Of a stretch of 64,000 nt of DNA, positions 29,201-38,170 are shown piece after piece. Within the stretch, counting starts at the first letter, position 1. Each line of letters opens with the position of its first letter. Source of the stretch: a virus; IMG/VR virus record IMGVR_UViG_3300026521_000081, positions 1 through 64,000 of that record; one strand, written 5' to 3'. Under the pieces are notes generated by a model. It was not told the origin of the DNA and did not search any database. It saw only the letters and a list, made by a program, of their open reading frames with translations. A program made the position numbers and the translations under genes.

Positions 29201-32200
29201 AAGAGGGTTCTTTTATTAATCGTGTCGTCTCTGGTGTCTCTGACGCACTCAAAAAGAAAGACAAAGTTGCTGGAGATAATGATGGTGATGGAGACAGAGA
29301 TGGTGGTTGGTTAGACAGACTATCTAGTTTTGGGAAGAGCGATAAAGATAAAAAGAGCAAAGATGTTACGCCAGTGACAAAGAATGAGAAGTCAGGTAGC
29401 TGGCTCATACGACTATTAGGGAGTGCCTTCACACTGATACCAAAAACACTTGGTGTTCTAAGTGAAACAGTGATGTCATCTGGTAGAGTATTGAAGACAA
29501 TGGGTATGGGGCTAGCGGCACTTGTTGGGTTCTTTACAAAAGGTGGGTTGCTCAAAGCCATAGGTATGGGGTTAAAGAAACCAATCACTTGGTTATCAAA
29601 GACACTCGGAATGACCATCACTTCTAGCACAGGGATACTCGCACAGATACTAGGTGGTATGGTATCTTTACTTGGATTTAAAACACTAGGTGGAAAAATA
29701 TCTGGTGCAGGTAGAAGTATAAACAACAAAACAATGAAGCCAGGACTCTTAAAATCTGCTATTAATCTCATTGCTAAGAACAAGGGGAAACTAGCAATAG
29801 GTGCATTACTGACCTATATGATGTCTGGTACAGATGCAAATGCAGGAGAGTTAGAGCCAACACTGGTCGATGAGATGGTTGAAGCATCATATGCACCAGA
29901 CACCGAAGTAGATGATTATGAAGCATCTTTGACTGGTACTCAAGAGCAAGACAGTCTCACTGATGAAGATGTGAGTATGACTGATGTAGCAATGATGGCA
30001 GGTGGGGCATACGGTGCAAAGAAAGCGTATGATTATGGCTCATCGATTAAAAGAAGAAGCAATGCAAGAAAGCGATTAGAACGTATCAAAGCAACACCAC
30101 AAAAGACAGAGACGGCTATCAAGGAGGAGATAGAGAAAGAGTCCAAGAAGATAAAAGATACAGAGATAAAGAAGCAAAAGACTGCACTAAAGACGGATGT
30201 AGTCAAGGTAGAGAAAGCAGAGAAAGGGATGTGGTCGTGGCTCACGAAACGTATTCCTAAATCGGCTACAAAAGTAATGAAGAGGATACCTGGTGTAGGA
30301 ACAGCTATCAACCTTGGCTTGGCTGCGAAGAACATCGCTTCTGGAGACTATGCAAAGGCAGGTTTGAATGTATTGAGTTCTGTGGTATCAATGATTCCTG
30401 TGATTGGTCTTGCTGGCTCATTTGCAGTTGATGCTTACGCTACAACGTTACCTAGTGCATCAGGAACACCAACCGAAGCAGTAGCAAAAGAGAAAGTAGA
30501 AAGCACACATACTCCAGGAACAAACAGAGCATCTGGAGCCACACAAGTAGCCCCACATATGATGACAAAGATGAACAACGAATATGGAAAGACAACAAAA
30601 GAGCCTGATAAAGAGAAAGTAAAAGAAGTTCAAGATGAAAAGATAGGTACATGGAATCCAAATATCTCATTAGACCAAATACGTACAGAGAAACCAACAC
30701 TACCATCACCACAACATATTACAAAAGGTGACAGGTATCTATTAGAGTCTATCTCGCAGTATGAATCTGGTAAGGGCGATAAAGGGTATGATATCATTAA
30801 CAATGAACAGGTGCTAGGTGCGAAGGAGAAACTCAAACCTACAAGTATGACATTGACAGAAATTTTCATACTACAAAAGGCACTCGTGAAAAAAGGAAAG
30901 AGTGGTGCAATAGGAAAGTACCAGTTCATTCCGGTGACATTGAAAGAGGTTTATAAAAAAGCAGGAGTACGTGAGTCAGACTTATTTAATAGTAAAACAC
31001 AAGATAAACTTATTATCAAACGCTTAATGATAACGCGAAAATATAGGGAATGGAAAGAGGGTATCATCTCAGACAGACACTTTGTCTACTTATTATCAAA
31101 AGAGTTTGCATCTATTGAGAACCCAGGTACTGGAAAGACATACTACACCAAGACAAATAACGTAGCACACAACAGTTATGATAATATGAAACAAGTCTTA
31201 AAGAGAGTGAGAGCATTAGACAAGCTACCTGACTCAGGCATTGTTGATGAAGTGGATGAACAGAAAAATAAGAAAAAAGAAGAAGGTGGAGGTAGTGGAA
31301 ATGGTCTTATCTCAAGTGTGAAAGATGCTATTAAAGGGGCGATAGATTTCTTCTTTGGTTCATCAGCAGATAAGAATACGAGAGAGTACTTTGAAAAGAC
31401 TGAGTTAGAAGGAGATGCTGAAGAGAGTCGCCCTGGTTCTAAATATAAAGAGAGAGCGAGTGGTGGTACAATCGAAGTATCTTTACCAAAAGAGACTATT
31501 GTCGACAAAGACCTCTGTGGACTCACTATCAAAAAGATGCCACCTATTAAGAAGGCAGTTGAGAAAGCTGGAAACCTGCACTTTAACGGTGACCCAAAAT
31601 ACCTCATTATCCACAATACAGCAGGGAGTAATCTCTACTTCGGGAGAATGAAGTCAGATGGTTATGGAACACAACTCTGGATTGATAAAGATGGCACAAT
31701 ATTTCTAGTTGGAGATATTACATCTGTTGTCTACCACGTAGGAAAGAGACGTCCAGAGTACCACGAAGTAAGCTCTCTCGTATCCATAGGGATAGAGATG
31801 GTATGTAACCACTCAGAAGAGAAGGGGTGGGACCCATACACTGATAAGCAGAAAGAGTCTCTCTTAAAAGTAGGTGCTTGTCTGATGAAGAACTTTAACA
31901 TTACTCCAGATAGAGTGCTATGGCATGCGTTGGTATCGTATAAAACAAAAGATGAGGGTAAAGAGGGTGTGATGCTTTTACGTGGCTCTAATATAGCACC
32001 AACAGCACACATTGACAAGATGAAGAGCGACAATGTAGGAAGACCACCACGACAATCAGTCAGCACACCTAGATTGATGAGTGATAAGCGACCAACAAAC
32101 CCACAAGTAGAAAGAGAAGGTGCTGAGAAAGAAACAGTAGTACAAACACCAGTAAAGAAGACAACCGTAGCAAAGCAAGAAGCATTAAAAGAAGACAAAG

Positions 32201-32427
32201 AGAAGATTGTAGCAACAAAGAAGCCTATGACGGAAGTGCATACAGAGTCAATGAGCTTAAATATTGGAAAGTTAGAGAAACTAGCCATAGAGAGGAATGA
32301 GATACTAACATCGATTGATGCAAACATTAAGACACTAGCAAACAACCAAGGTGCAAAACAAGCAGAAAAAAAGAAAATCAGTTTACCAGAAACACAACCA
32401 CCAATGAGTACATCAAGACGTAGATAG
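26236..32427 (+). CDS. Tape-measure-like virion protein with lysozyme-like and amidase domains, 2,063 aa
   Basis: The ATG at 26236 follows AAAGGA (an upstream in-frame ATG at 26179 has no ribosome site). The N-terminus is very acidic. Long charged helical and coiled-coil stretches fill residues ~150-1050, and hydrophobic Gly-rich segments lie at ~1055-1160 and ~1360-1410, as in tape measures. Near 1500-1620 there is a glycan-cleaving domain with YESGKG and GAIGKYQF, resembling GH104/lysozyme-like enzymes. Near 1785-1920 there is an Amidase_2 domain: LIIHNTAG, VSIGIEMVC, a histidine and K-x-x-EG. It probably sets tail length and opens the cell wall locally at injection. Single gene between convergent terminators. 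Confidence 0.75.
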   Translation: MADDFDFPDDFDIDDDGSGDLGDGREPVNSTAGNIKTTFISKITGEGNTIKDKAMNNALDAIDRGIPALAGDERGGEIKDAISDVRSEIDNAKDEMVKGTEPLLKTIKEIAPNDGIISKITDKFASLIGADIEKKRGSSGPNEDKLIADSISGTMGDFTDRLEESNTKLAALTASITDENLKKINETIINGNVTQLQAISMNNKFYRESLRLGFKQLYELKSINKNQAEIAKDMVKKLDAVIHNTALPDGLKMQTTEAIAMQMKMSAGESLYNNIFSGNNWVDDVKRNTKRKLSNITSAVLDGIGMGQMGADAIVDINDMNDPEMLAMMSPAERAAATKEGMATTMATERVRGGLLGMAANKLSKTKLGKKVRYHSDKFFSNPYDTLKHKANTSDSDFASGTYNFLASLFKTETGNYDTKAYEDKKNLSGLATFDNRTYETINKVLPEYLSLQLLELKKLNGDKNAKQQKYYYLESKMMTNDDALSNLKTDLTDKYKEDNVNVKFRSVVNGLEALSGEKLTTDEKRKFVESMAKYDGKISIDHIDTQINKEDGLFSDLSAEEKKKFSTIIKKAGETEFETTDENGKKVKAIDSERRYEADSLLSAFNASKLESTKKITSLIEDGFADNLIESGIVTYDKRTRVYSIDWDNYKKFNVDAMLDAYDDTEVVITNEDRERANISNESRVVKDQFEEKLSKYYKSTKDFVKDKKLDVYFKDKIGIVKGEVSSLVSKLDKNLSQYEKYNIAVGYIEKKYDVAKKEYQRLEGELRATKDDVEAKGIKAKLEILKTTITDIAKEKTHYESLKQKAEVAKEYIKENDVYTFEKDVINTSKTLYEKGGELAKDKELDLLFEDIKKLGKFSKDKGQAVYKSLKGKVEDTEAYQTVESFYTTKIKVLVDEEEKLQKLIDSIPDSKRKKKYLKKLNELRKSTEKLVKERNKKLKSFTFKDAKERIASGVDAMKDLKYSDIKNGTADLTGKVGSAYQEEKKKEGSFINRVVSGVSDALKKKDKVAGDNDGDGDRDGGWLDRLSSFGKSDKDKKSKDVTPVTKNEKSGSWLIRLLGSAFTLIPKTLGVLSETVMSSGRVLKTMGMGLAALVGFFTKGGLLKAIGMGLKKPITWLSKTLGMTITSSTGILAQILGGMVSLLGFKTLGGKISGAGRSINNKTMKPGLLKSAINLIAKNKGKLAIGALLTYMMSGTDANAGELEPTLVDEMVEASYAPDTEVDDYEASLTGTQEQDSLTDEDVSMTDVAMMAGGAYGAKKAYDYGSSIKRRSNARKRLERIKATPQKTETAIKEEIEKESKKIKDTEIKKQKTALKTDVVKVEKAEKGMWSWLTKRIPKSATKVMKRIPGVGTAINLGLAAKNIASGDYAKAGLNVLSSVVSMIPVIGLAGSFAVDAYATTLPSASGTPTEAVAKEKVESTHTPGTNRASGATQVAPHMMTKMNNEYGKTTKEPDKEKVKEVQDEKIGTWNPNISLDQIRTEKPTLPSPQHITKGDRYLLESISQYESGKGDKGYDIINNEQVLGAKEKLKPTSMTLTEIFILQKALVKKGKSGAIGKYQFIPVTLKEVYKKAGVRESDLFNSKTQDKLIIKRLMITRKYREWKEGIISDRHFVYLLSKEFASIENPGTGKTYYTKTNNVAHNSYDNMKQVLKRVRALDKLPDSGIVDEVDEQKNKKKEEGGGSGNGLISSVKDAIKGAIDFFFGSSADKNTREYFEKTELEGDAEESRPGSKYKERASGGTIEVSLPKETIVDKDLCGLTIKKMPPIKKAVEKAGNLHFNGDPKYLIIHNTAGSNLYFGRMKSDGYGTQLWIDKDGTIFLVGDITSVVYHVGKRRPEYHEVSSLVSIGIEMVCNHSEEKGWDPYTDKQKESLLKVGACLMKNFNITPDRVLWHALVSYKTKDEGKEGVMLLRGSNIAPTAHIDKMKSDNVGRPPRQSVSTPRLMSDKRPTNPQVEREGAEKETVVQTPVKKTTVAKQEALKEDKEKIVATKKPMTEVHTESMSLNIGKLEKLAIERNEILTSIDANIKTLANNQGAKQAEKKKISLPETQPPMSTSRRR

Positions 32428-32449
32428 TGTGCATATGCACACTATCTAC
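32420..32449. terminator. Bidirectional palindromic terminator after the tape-measure gene
   Basis: A perfect 30-nt palindrome (GTAGATAGTGTGCAT and complement) lies at the stop codons of two convergent genes. Confidence 0.75.
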
Positions 32450-32715
32450 TATTTGACATACGTCTCATACTCTGGTGCTACCTCTTTCAATAGCGACTTC
32501 TTCACTTTGAAGAAATCTTTTCTTCTTCCATCAGGCTCTCTAAAAACAGCTAGCTCATCTTCTGAGTATGCTACCCCAATAGCATAGAAGATAACGTTGT
32601 CTATAAGACAGCAGATAAGCGTGTCTGCATCTTTCTCAAATGTCGGGTTCTTTACCATCTCACCGTTTTCAGTACACCAATTTGCTTTATCATTTACTTC
32701 TACATATAGTCCCAT
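32449..32715 (-). CDS. Small protein, 88 aa
   Basis: Not recognised. The start has AAAGGA nine bases upstream. A compact alpha/beta fold is suggested by strands (GLYVEVND, DNVIFYAIGVAY) and a C-terminal segment EPDGRRKDFFKVKKSLLKEV. It is the last gene of the minus unit that begins with the 572-aa protein, 2 nt downstream of it, so the two are probably co-translated. Confidence 0.65.
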   Translation of the reverse strand: MGLYVEVNDKANWCTENGEMVKNPTFEKDADTLICCLIDNVIFYAIGVAYSEDELAVFREPDGRRKDFFKVKKSLLKEVAPEYETYVK

Positions 32716-32717
32716 AT

Positions 32718-34436
32718 CTAATCCTTTAAAATTCCATCATCTGATGTTGCTAATGAACTGACATATTCAGTCGCCGCGTCGTTGTCTTTGATTACATTGT
32801 TTAGTGCCACGTCTATTAAGTGGCAATTAATCTTCTCTTGTTCTGTTAATAGCACCTCACCATTTTTGCCGAACATTGCATTTGGGTTGAGTCTGAGTAG
32901 TGGAGATGGTGCTGTCTTATTCAGCCCAAACATACTCCCTACATACACATGACCACCTCTGAGTTTCTTAATGCTTGGTGGGAAAACATTACTGCTGTTC
33001 TTCGATGGTGCTTTAACACCTGTCCCTCTCTCTTGTACGTCCATCATACAGGTAACTTTGAAGTACCTATTCGCACTTGTTGATGTGACCAATAAGCTAG
33101 AGAGAATCTTTGAACTACTCTGTACAATCTTTAAGATAGACATAGGTTTAATCTTCTCACCATTGACAATCTTGTTAGCCGACTCCCAACTGATTGAGTT
33201 TGCTTTGACTTGCTTGGTAATGTCAGCGAACGCTTTGTTAAAACCCTCTATCATATGATACATCACATAGTAGTTCACTTCTAAGTGCTTCTCACTGATG
33301 TCAAATCGATTGCTGAGAGATTGCCTCTTTAACTTCTTAAATACTTTACCAGATGTATATATAAAGTCCCAGAAATCCTTGATGTTGTATCCTGCTGACT
33401 TTGCTTGGTCTGATGAGATACTATCAACATACCTACCCATGGCTTCTTCAAACTCACGCATAGCAGGTACATAGCCTGTACTCGATAAATCATCTCTAAA
33501 CTCAATCTTCCCAACCAAGAACTTCCAATACTCAATGTCATCTTCCAAACATCGTATCTCTTCGAATGCATTAGCGATGTCTGGAAAGATGTCAAATGCA
33601 TAGATGACAGACGTGGCTAGTATCCGTATGAAGTCATTGGAATTACTATCTATAATGACAGCTTTGTCGTGCGTCTCATACTTGATGTCCTTTAGTCGTT
33701 TAATCTTTGAATGTGCTGTTGTAAATATAAGATGTTTTCCATCATTGTACTTTGCGATTTCCTCCTTATCTCTCGTAATAATAAAGGTCTTGTTCTTGAT
33801 ATACTTCTTCAATACGCCACTGAGTCCGTACTTAGCAAGTGTATATAGTAAGAACGGTACGTTGGGTGTACCAAATGCAGGGTTGCTAATTTTACGTAGT
33901 TGGTAGAACTTGTCAGCGTATAGGATAATCTCCGTGCTAGCTACACCATTGACATTCAACAACCACTCAAAGTCTCTCACATTCAATTTCGTATTGAATG
34001 GTTTAAAGAAGAGTGCTCCACCGAAGAAGGCTATAATCTTATCGGAGAGTACTGGCATATTGTACCACTCGGTATCTGAGATATGGTATGTCCCTTCATT
34101 GTTGAGTGCTAAGACATAGAGTGGTTTATATATAGGCTTGTCATCATAAGCGAACTCAAAGATGACTTTCCTAATAGATGTTTTGCTAATATCTAACTTG
34201 ACCTTTCCTTGTTTTGGTTTTCCGTCTCCTTGTGTTAGGAGTGAGTCAAACTCTTCAAAAGGCGTCATATATCGATAACCAACATAACGAAACTTCTCAA
34301 TGTTTCTCGTAGATGTTTGTAAAATACCACCTAAGTACTCAGCACTATCCTTGAGGTCTATTGATGCCCTACCTAACTTTACTTCTTGTGAGAACTCAGT
34401 GTCACTAAATGCGAGTTCTTCAAACAGTTCATTCAT
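32718..34436 (-). CDS. Unknown protein, 572 aa
   Basis: Not recognised. The first ~280 residues look alpha/beta (KPLYVLALNNEG, KIIAFFGGALFFKPFN, KHLIFTTAHSKIKRL); the rest is helical with a basic, Ser/Pro/Gly-rich patch VKAPSKNSSNVFPPSIKKLRGG near residue 480. I searched it for the bridge-helix and trigger-loop signatures of the missing beta-prime C-terminus and did not see them. The start has AAGGAG. A TATATTAA element 28 nt upstream of the start may be its promoter. Confidence 0.7.
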   Translation of the reverse strand: MNELFEELAFSDTEFSQEVKLGRASIDLKDSAEYLGGILQTSTRNIEKFRYVGYRYMTPFEEFDSLLTQGDGKPKQGKVKLDISKTSIRKVIFEFAYDDKPIYKPLYVLALNNEGTYHISDTEWYNMPVLSDKIIAFFGGALFFKPFNTKLNVRDFEWLLNVNGVASTEIILYADKFYQLRKISNPAFGTPNVPFLLYTLAKYGLSGVLKKYIKNKTFIITRDKEEIAKYNDGKHLIFTTAHSKIKRLKDIKYETHDKAVIIDSNSNDFIRILATSVIYAFDIFPDIANAFEEIRCLEDDIEYWKFLVGKIEFRDDLSSTGYVPAMREFEEAMGRYVDSISSDQAKSAGYNIKDFWDFIYTSGKVFKKLKRQSLSNRFDISEKHLEVNYYVMYHMIEGFNKAFADITKQVKANSISWESANKIVNGEKIKPMSILKIVQSSSKILSSLLVTSTSANRYFKVTCMMDVQERGTGVKAPSKNSSNVFPPSIKKLRGGHVYVGSMFGLNKTAPSPLLRLNPNAMFGKNGEVLLTEQEKINCHLIDVALNNVIKDNDAATEYVSSLATSDDGILKD

Positions 34437-34463
34437 TGTTTCTCCTTATTACTTTTATTACAG

Positions 34464-34471
34464 TTAATATA
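34464..34471 (-). promoter_or_regulatory. Possible variant promoter core TATATTAA
   Basis: On the minus strand ATATATTAACTGTAAT resembles the TATATTATTGTAAT cores elsewhere but lacks the upstream T-tract. It is placed correctly for the 572-aa gene. Confidence 0.3.
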
Positions 34472-34472
34472 T

Positions 34473-34499
34473 CGTGTCTGACTTTTATATCAAGACACG
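34473..34499 (-). terminator. Possible terminator hairpin overlapping the end of the 538-aa gene
   Basis: A 7-bp stem (CGTGTCT/AGACACG) encloses a 13-nt loop that includes the stop region of the gene ending at 34485. No T-run follows on the minus strand, so it may be weak. Confidence 0.4.
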
Positions 34500-36101
34500 T
34501 GCGATATCTCCAAGTACCTCTTTCCCATGTGCATAAGCTTCTCTGTCTGCTCTGATGTTGTTGAGTTCATTTTCAGCAGTGGCTTTCTCATATTTTAGTT
34601 TCTCTACCGCTAATGTGTTCTTATCGCTTGCACTGATAAGTTTCAAGACATTTGTGATAGTACTAATCTTCGCATTGAGTTGTGCCTTGTAGAGTGAGAG
34701 TTTCAGTGTTAACTCTTTATTCTTTAACTCTTTTTCGCGTATCTCTAGTTCTCTATTCTGATGTGATGCGTGATTACTGCCACCATTGACACACTTCTGT
34801 GGACTATCGTAAATCCCATACTTTTCAAACTCATCCTCTGTGATACGCATTTTTGTCTTATATCTATTTGAGATAGTGATTGTAGCAGTGGTAAAGTCTG
34901 CATAGACAGTATCTACTTTATGTAGCGTGTTACAGATGTTTATATAGTAGTCCTTCTTCTCCTTTGTAAAGACAGTGACATTCAAGTTCTTACCACTTGT
35001 GATGACGTGATAGACACTATCTTGTACGTAGAGTGTGTCATCAGAGAGTTTCCCTACTTGGTATGTATCAGACCAATAGAGATTACCATCTTCTATATCA
35101 CGCTTCTTAATAAACTCTACCTCTACAATCACCTCTTCTGTGTCTACAACAGAGTAGATATGAGATAACTCTTCTACTGCGTGGTCAATGAGTTTATCTA
35201 GAATTCTACCCTCTACGAGTCTATGCTCCTCATAATCTTCAGTTCCTGGTATCTGTACAACATAGAACCCATCTCTTGGAATGACGTGTTCCTCTATGAC
35301 ATCACAAATCTTAATGATAATATTCTTGAGCTTCTTCATTCGTTCTATCGCTGCTGTACCTCTAGAGTAGATATCGTTATGGTCTAGCTCCTTTGCAATA
35401 GAACGTATCTTATCTAAGTCTAAGTTATAGTCTTGTAAGAGCTTTCGGATACTCATCTCCCTTACTCTATATAACCCATCTAAGTACGAGGGTCTCTCAA
35501 TACCCTCATCAACATTAGAGTTGTATGGTCTATATTCACAAGACTCCCCTCTAGCCATTAATATCTTAGTCACTAACATATTATCAGTGTGTAGCTCTCC
35601 TTGTCTCTTGAACGTATTAAACTCCAGTTCTTTAATCAGGAGTCTCGTTCCATTCTTGTAGATTTCTCTATCAATATCCCCAATTGAGAAGATATCATCA
35701 ATCATCGTCTTCTGGTATCCAATAGAGTGTGCAACCACATTCTCAGCACCTGCTTTAAATCTATGTGTAAGAGAAGCAACGAGTGACTTTCCAGTAATGA
35801 GTGTAAAGTATCTCTTTGTCTTTGGACATGATGCATCTTGACTCTGTACAGTAGCAATATCTCTAAAAGATAAGTTCACAAAGTCAGCAGTAATCTCATC
35901 AATGCTTCTTCCTTTTAATTCTTGTTCTTGATAATATCTATCTACACTCTCACTTACTCGGTTGTATAACTCCTCTGCTCTCTTATCATCTTCCTCTTGT
36001 TCTATCTCTTGATAGTCTCTTAGTTCATCTTTTAATACTGTTACACCATCTACTGTGGTGAAATCCTCTTTTCTATACTCTCTTCCATTTACTCTTACCA
36101 T
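34485..36101 (-). CDS. Unknown protein, 538 aa, C-terminal coiled coil
   Basis: Not recognised. The N-terminal ~110 residues are acidic and helical (YQEIEQEEDDKRAEELYNRV). The middle has beta segments (YYINICNTLHKVDTVYADF). Residues ~445-530 form a clear coiled coil (ELEIREKELKNKELTLKL). The start follows AAAGGATTTCAA. It is downstream of the 118-aa gene's terminator, so it is a separate unit. A virion-structural role is plausible from size and region but not shown. Confidence 0.7.
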   Translation of the reverse strand: MVRVNGREYRKEDFTTVDGVTVLKDELRDYQEIEQEEDDKRAEELYNRVSESVDRYYQEQELKGRSIDEITADFVNLSFRDIATVQSQDASCPKTKRYFTLITGKSLVASLTHRFKAGAENVVAHSIGYQKTMIDDIFSIGDIDREIYKNGTRLLIKELEFNTFKRQGELHTDNMLVTKILMARGESCEYRPYNSNVDEGIERPSYLDGLYRVREMSIRKLLQDYNLDLDKIRSIAKELDHNDIYSRGTAAIERMKKLKNIIIKICDVIEEHVIPRDGFYVVQIPGTEDYEEHRLVEGRILDKLIDHAVEELSHIYSVVDTEEVIVEVEFIKKRDIEDGNLYWSDTYQVGKLSDDTLYVQDSVYHVITSGKNLNVTVFTKEKKDYYINICNTLHKVDTVYADFTTATITISNRYKTKMRITEDEFEKYGIYDSPQKCVNGGSNHASHQNRELEIREKELKNKELTLKLSLYKAQLNAKISTITNVLKLISASDKNTLAVEKLKYEKATAENELNNIRADREAYAHGKEVLGDIARVLI

Positions 36102-36147
36102 TTGAAATCCTTTTTTTCATTTCTTATTTATGCGTACAAAAAGTACT

Positions 36148-36171
36148 GAGGTGGACTTATAAGTCCACCTC
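36148..36171 (-). terminator. Perfect 24-nt palindromic terminator
   Basis: GAGGTGGACTTA and its complement; on the minus strand AGTACTTTTTG follows. It overlaps the last codons of the 118-aa gene. Confidence 0.75.
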
Positions 36172-36513
36172 ATACTCTACCTCTGTCTCTTTATCTTGTT
36201 TGTCTGTAATAGTCACTTTAATCGTGAGTTTCTTTGCTTGTAGCAACGTCACGATATGATGAATGAATGACTTGAATGTCATGTCAGTCGATAAAGCACT
36301 CTGTTTCAAAGCACTGGGACTGAACGTCTTGACATCTTTGCTATTCATCTTTTTGAGAATAGCAAGTTTACTTACTTCCATAGCAATGAGTAACTCTAAC
36401 TTTCCCTCTGTATCTACGCCAGCCTTATTGAGGAGAAGTCTCCACATATTTGCTAGCACACCGTTATACGAAGTCCTGCCCTCTGGCAAGATTCTTTTGT
36501 CTTCCTGTACCAT
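36157..36513 (-). CDS. Unknown protein, 118 aa
   Basis: Not recognised. It is helical in the first two thirds (NMWRLLLNKAGVDTEGK, KLAILKKMNSKDVKTF) with a C-terminal beta hairpin (KLTIKVTITDKQDKETEVEY). It is preceded by AAGGAG and a TATATTATT promoter core only 26 nt upstream of the ATG, and followed by its own terminator, so it is a monocistronic unit probably expressed early. Small size and promoter class suggest a regulator or host-directed protein; this is inference. Confidence 0.7.
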   Translation of the reverse strand: MVQEDKRILPEGRTSYNGVLANMWRLLLNKAGVDTEGKLELLIAMEVSKLAILKKMNSKDVKTFSPSALKQSALSTDMTFKSFIHHIVTLLQAKKLTIKVTITDKQDKETEVEYEVDL

Positions 36514-36538
36514 ATTTTCTCCTTATAGTATCTACTCT

Positions 36539-36552
36539 AATAATATATAGAT
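36539..36552 (-). promoter_or_regulatory. TATATTATT promoter core upstream of the 118-aa gene
   Basis: On the minus strand AATATATCTATATATTATTAGAG shares the core and the TATCTATA lead-in with the site at 3851. The T-tract is replaced by AT-rich sequence. Confidence 0.55.
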
Positions 36553-36555
36553 ATA

Positions 36556-36903
36556 TTAAAGTACTCCGATTGTCTCTAGTACCTCTTTGGTATGTTTTCT
36601 TATCATCATATGCATTCTCCTTTCTATGGTGACCCTTCCTTTAAACCGCTCTTCATAGTCATCTTCTAAGTAGAGTCTTTTTAATCTATTTATTTTATCC
36701 AATACATTTGGTATGAGTTTACCCCCTGTGGAGAGGTAGGTCGAGAGGGTGAGATGATTGATTCCATTCTGTACCTTGTTTTTATTCTCGTAGTATTCTA
36801 TCTCATCAGTGACTGTACTGAAGAATGTGGTTATCTCTTCGAATAGCTTGTCATCAATCTCTATCTTATTCCCTCTACGAAACCAGTTCATAAAGTTAAA
36901 CAC
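36556..36903 (-). CDS. Unknown protein, 115 aa, GTG start
   Basis: The frame extends to an ATG at 36933 with no ribosome site, whereas the GTG at 36903 has AAAAGGAG five bases upstream, so translation probably starts MFNFMNWFRRG. The protein is helical and basic at the C-terminus (RVTIERRMHMMIRKHTKEV). It is not recognised. It is divergent from the 136-aa gene at 36986. Confidence 0.65.
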   Translation of the reverse strand: MFNFMNWFRRGNKIEIDDKLFEEITTFFSTVTDEIEYYENKNKVQNGINHLTLSTYLSTGGKLIPNVLDKINRLKRLYLEDDYEERFKGRVTIERRMHMMIRKHTKEVLETIGVL

Positions 36904-36985
36904 TGTCTCTCCTTTTATATCTTTCATTAACATTAAAAAAGGCTGATAAATCTTTTAGTGAAATGACCAATGAAAGGATAGATAA

Positions 36986-37396
36986 ATGGAAAACAAAGTA
37001 GAAGAACAAGAAATCATTGACACTATGTCAGATGAGGAACTCAACCGTAGGTTAGCTGTAAACTTGAGTAGAAAAGCAAGGATAGGCGATGCACTCTGTA
37101 AAGGTGGTGTGCCAACAGACCCAAAAGAGATAAGACTCTACTTGGATGTAACGAGGGATGAAGAAGCCACGATGTTAGAGATGAAGAAACAACGTGCAGA
37201 AGAATCCAGAAATGAGTCTGACGACGAGTACAAAGCGACTATCCTAGAGGTACTTCGAGAGACAAAGAGGAAACGAAAAGATGTAGAAGTAATTGAGAAG
37301 ATACCAGATGAGATAGCCAGTAAGATAAAGTACCTGGAGACTGAACTGAACCAAGAGAAAGAGACATTAGATTTAGCAGACTTTGTAGAGGATTAG
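36986..37396 (+). CDS. Unknown charged helical protein, 136 aa
   Basis: Not recognised. It is almost entirely helical and highly charged (EMKKQRAEESRNESDDEY, VLRETKRKRKDVEVIEK), suggesting a coiled-coil or scaffold-like protein. The start follows AAAGGATAGATAA. It heads a plus-strand unit of four closely spaced genes: this one, a 256-aa protein, a RuvC-like resolvase and a spike-like protein. Its proximity to structural genes makes an assembly role possible. Confidence 0.65.
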   Translation: MENKVEEQEIIDTMSDEELNRRLAVNLSRKARIGDALCKGGVPTDPKEIRLYLDVTRDEEATMLEMKKQRAEESRNESDDEYKATILEVLRETKRKRKDVEVIEKIPDEIASKIKYLETELNQEKETLDLADFVED

Positions 37397-37399
37397 GAT

Positions 37400-38170
37400 A
37401 TGGTAACACGAACAATACATAGTATGGCACTACAAGGAGCATCTTTTATAAAAGATGCCACCTACTCAGCAATGCCATATACAACACTCAATGAGAAGTA
37501 TGATATAGAATACACATACGATACAGAAGAACTTCCGCAACTAGGTTGGTATGGTCTAGGGATAGACTTTAGTCCTCTCATTGATGACGATGAAGCAGAC
37601 TTGAAAGATTACGTCCATAGTGTAGCAGACTTTGATACATTCTTACCACTCCCATTTATTGTAAGAGATAAATCGGTTGGATTAACGCAGGATGAGAAAG
37701 ACCGATATGGAATTTTTGTAGAGAAGACAATCGATGATACAGATTACATACTATGCTATTTAAGAAAGATAGATGCATTAGAGTCAACAGTGAAAATATC
37801 AGAAGTAGAAAGGGATGAAGATGGTAGGTACAATACTGTTGAACACGTACAAGAGAACCCTCCCACACCAAAACTGAGTGGCGATGAATCAAACAGAGGA
37901 ATGATTACTTCAACAAATGCAGTGGTTGAACTCTCAGAGTATGATGTAGGAAAGCTCTTAGAAGCATCAGACTTACTCTACCCAGAAATAGATGAAGATG
38001 TTAGACACAGTGTACGTGAAATTGCACTCTACTCTGGTATACGTGTACCTGATGATATTGTGGTCGCACAGGCACTATTCTTTAAGTATATTGAACTCAA
38101 CACCGAGAATGAAGAAGCATACTCCACGAGGGTGAGTATCGGTTCACTAACACCAAAGGTAAAACTATGA
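37400..38170 (+). CDS. Virion-type structural protein, 256 aa
   Basis: Not assigned. It is acidic and alpha/beta with an aromatic beginning (YDIEYTYDTEELPQLGWYGLG). It sits 3 nt after the 136-aa gene and overlaps the resolvase gene by ATGA, in a block that ends with a spike-like protein. I infer a baseplate or head-tail role from this order only. Confidence 0.6.
   Translation: MVTRTIHSMALQGASFIKDATYSAMPYTTLNEKYDIEYTYDTEELPQLGWYGLGIDFSPLIDDDEADLKDYVHSVADFDTFLPLPFIVRDKSVGLTQDEKDRYGIFVEKTIDDTDYILCYLRKIDALESTVKISEVERDEDGRYNTVEHVQENPPTPKLSGDESNRGMITSTNAVVELSEYDVGKLLEASDLLYPEIDEDVRHSVREIALYSGIRVPDDIVVAQALFFKYIELNTENEEAYSTRVSIGSLTPKVKL

Noticed and set aside
32718-34436. Candidate for the missing beta-prime C-terminus
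   Set aside because: Size and location fit, but there is no bridge-helix, trigger-loop or GxxAAQSIGE-like motif.
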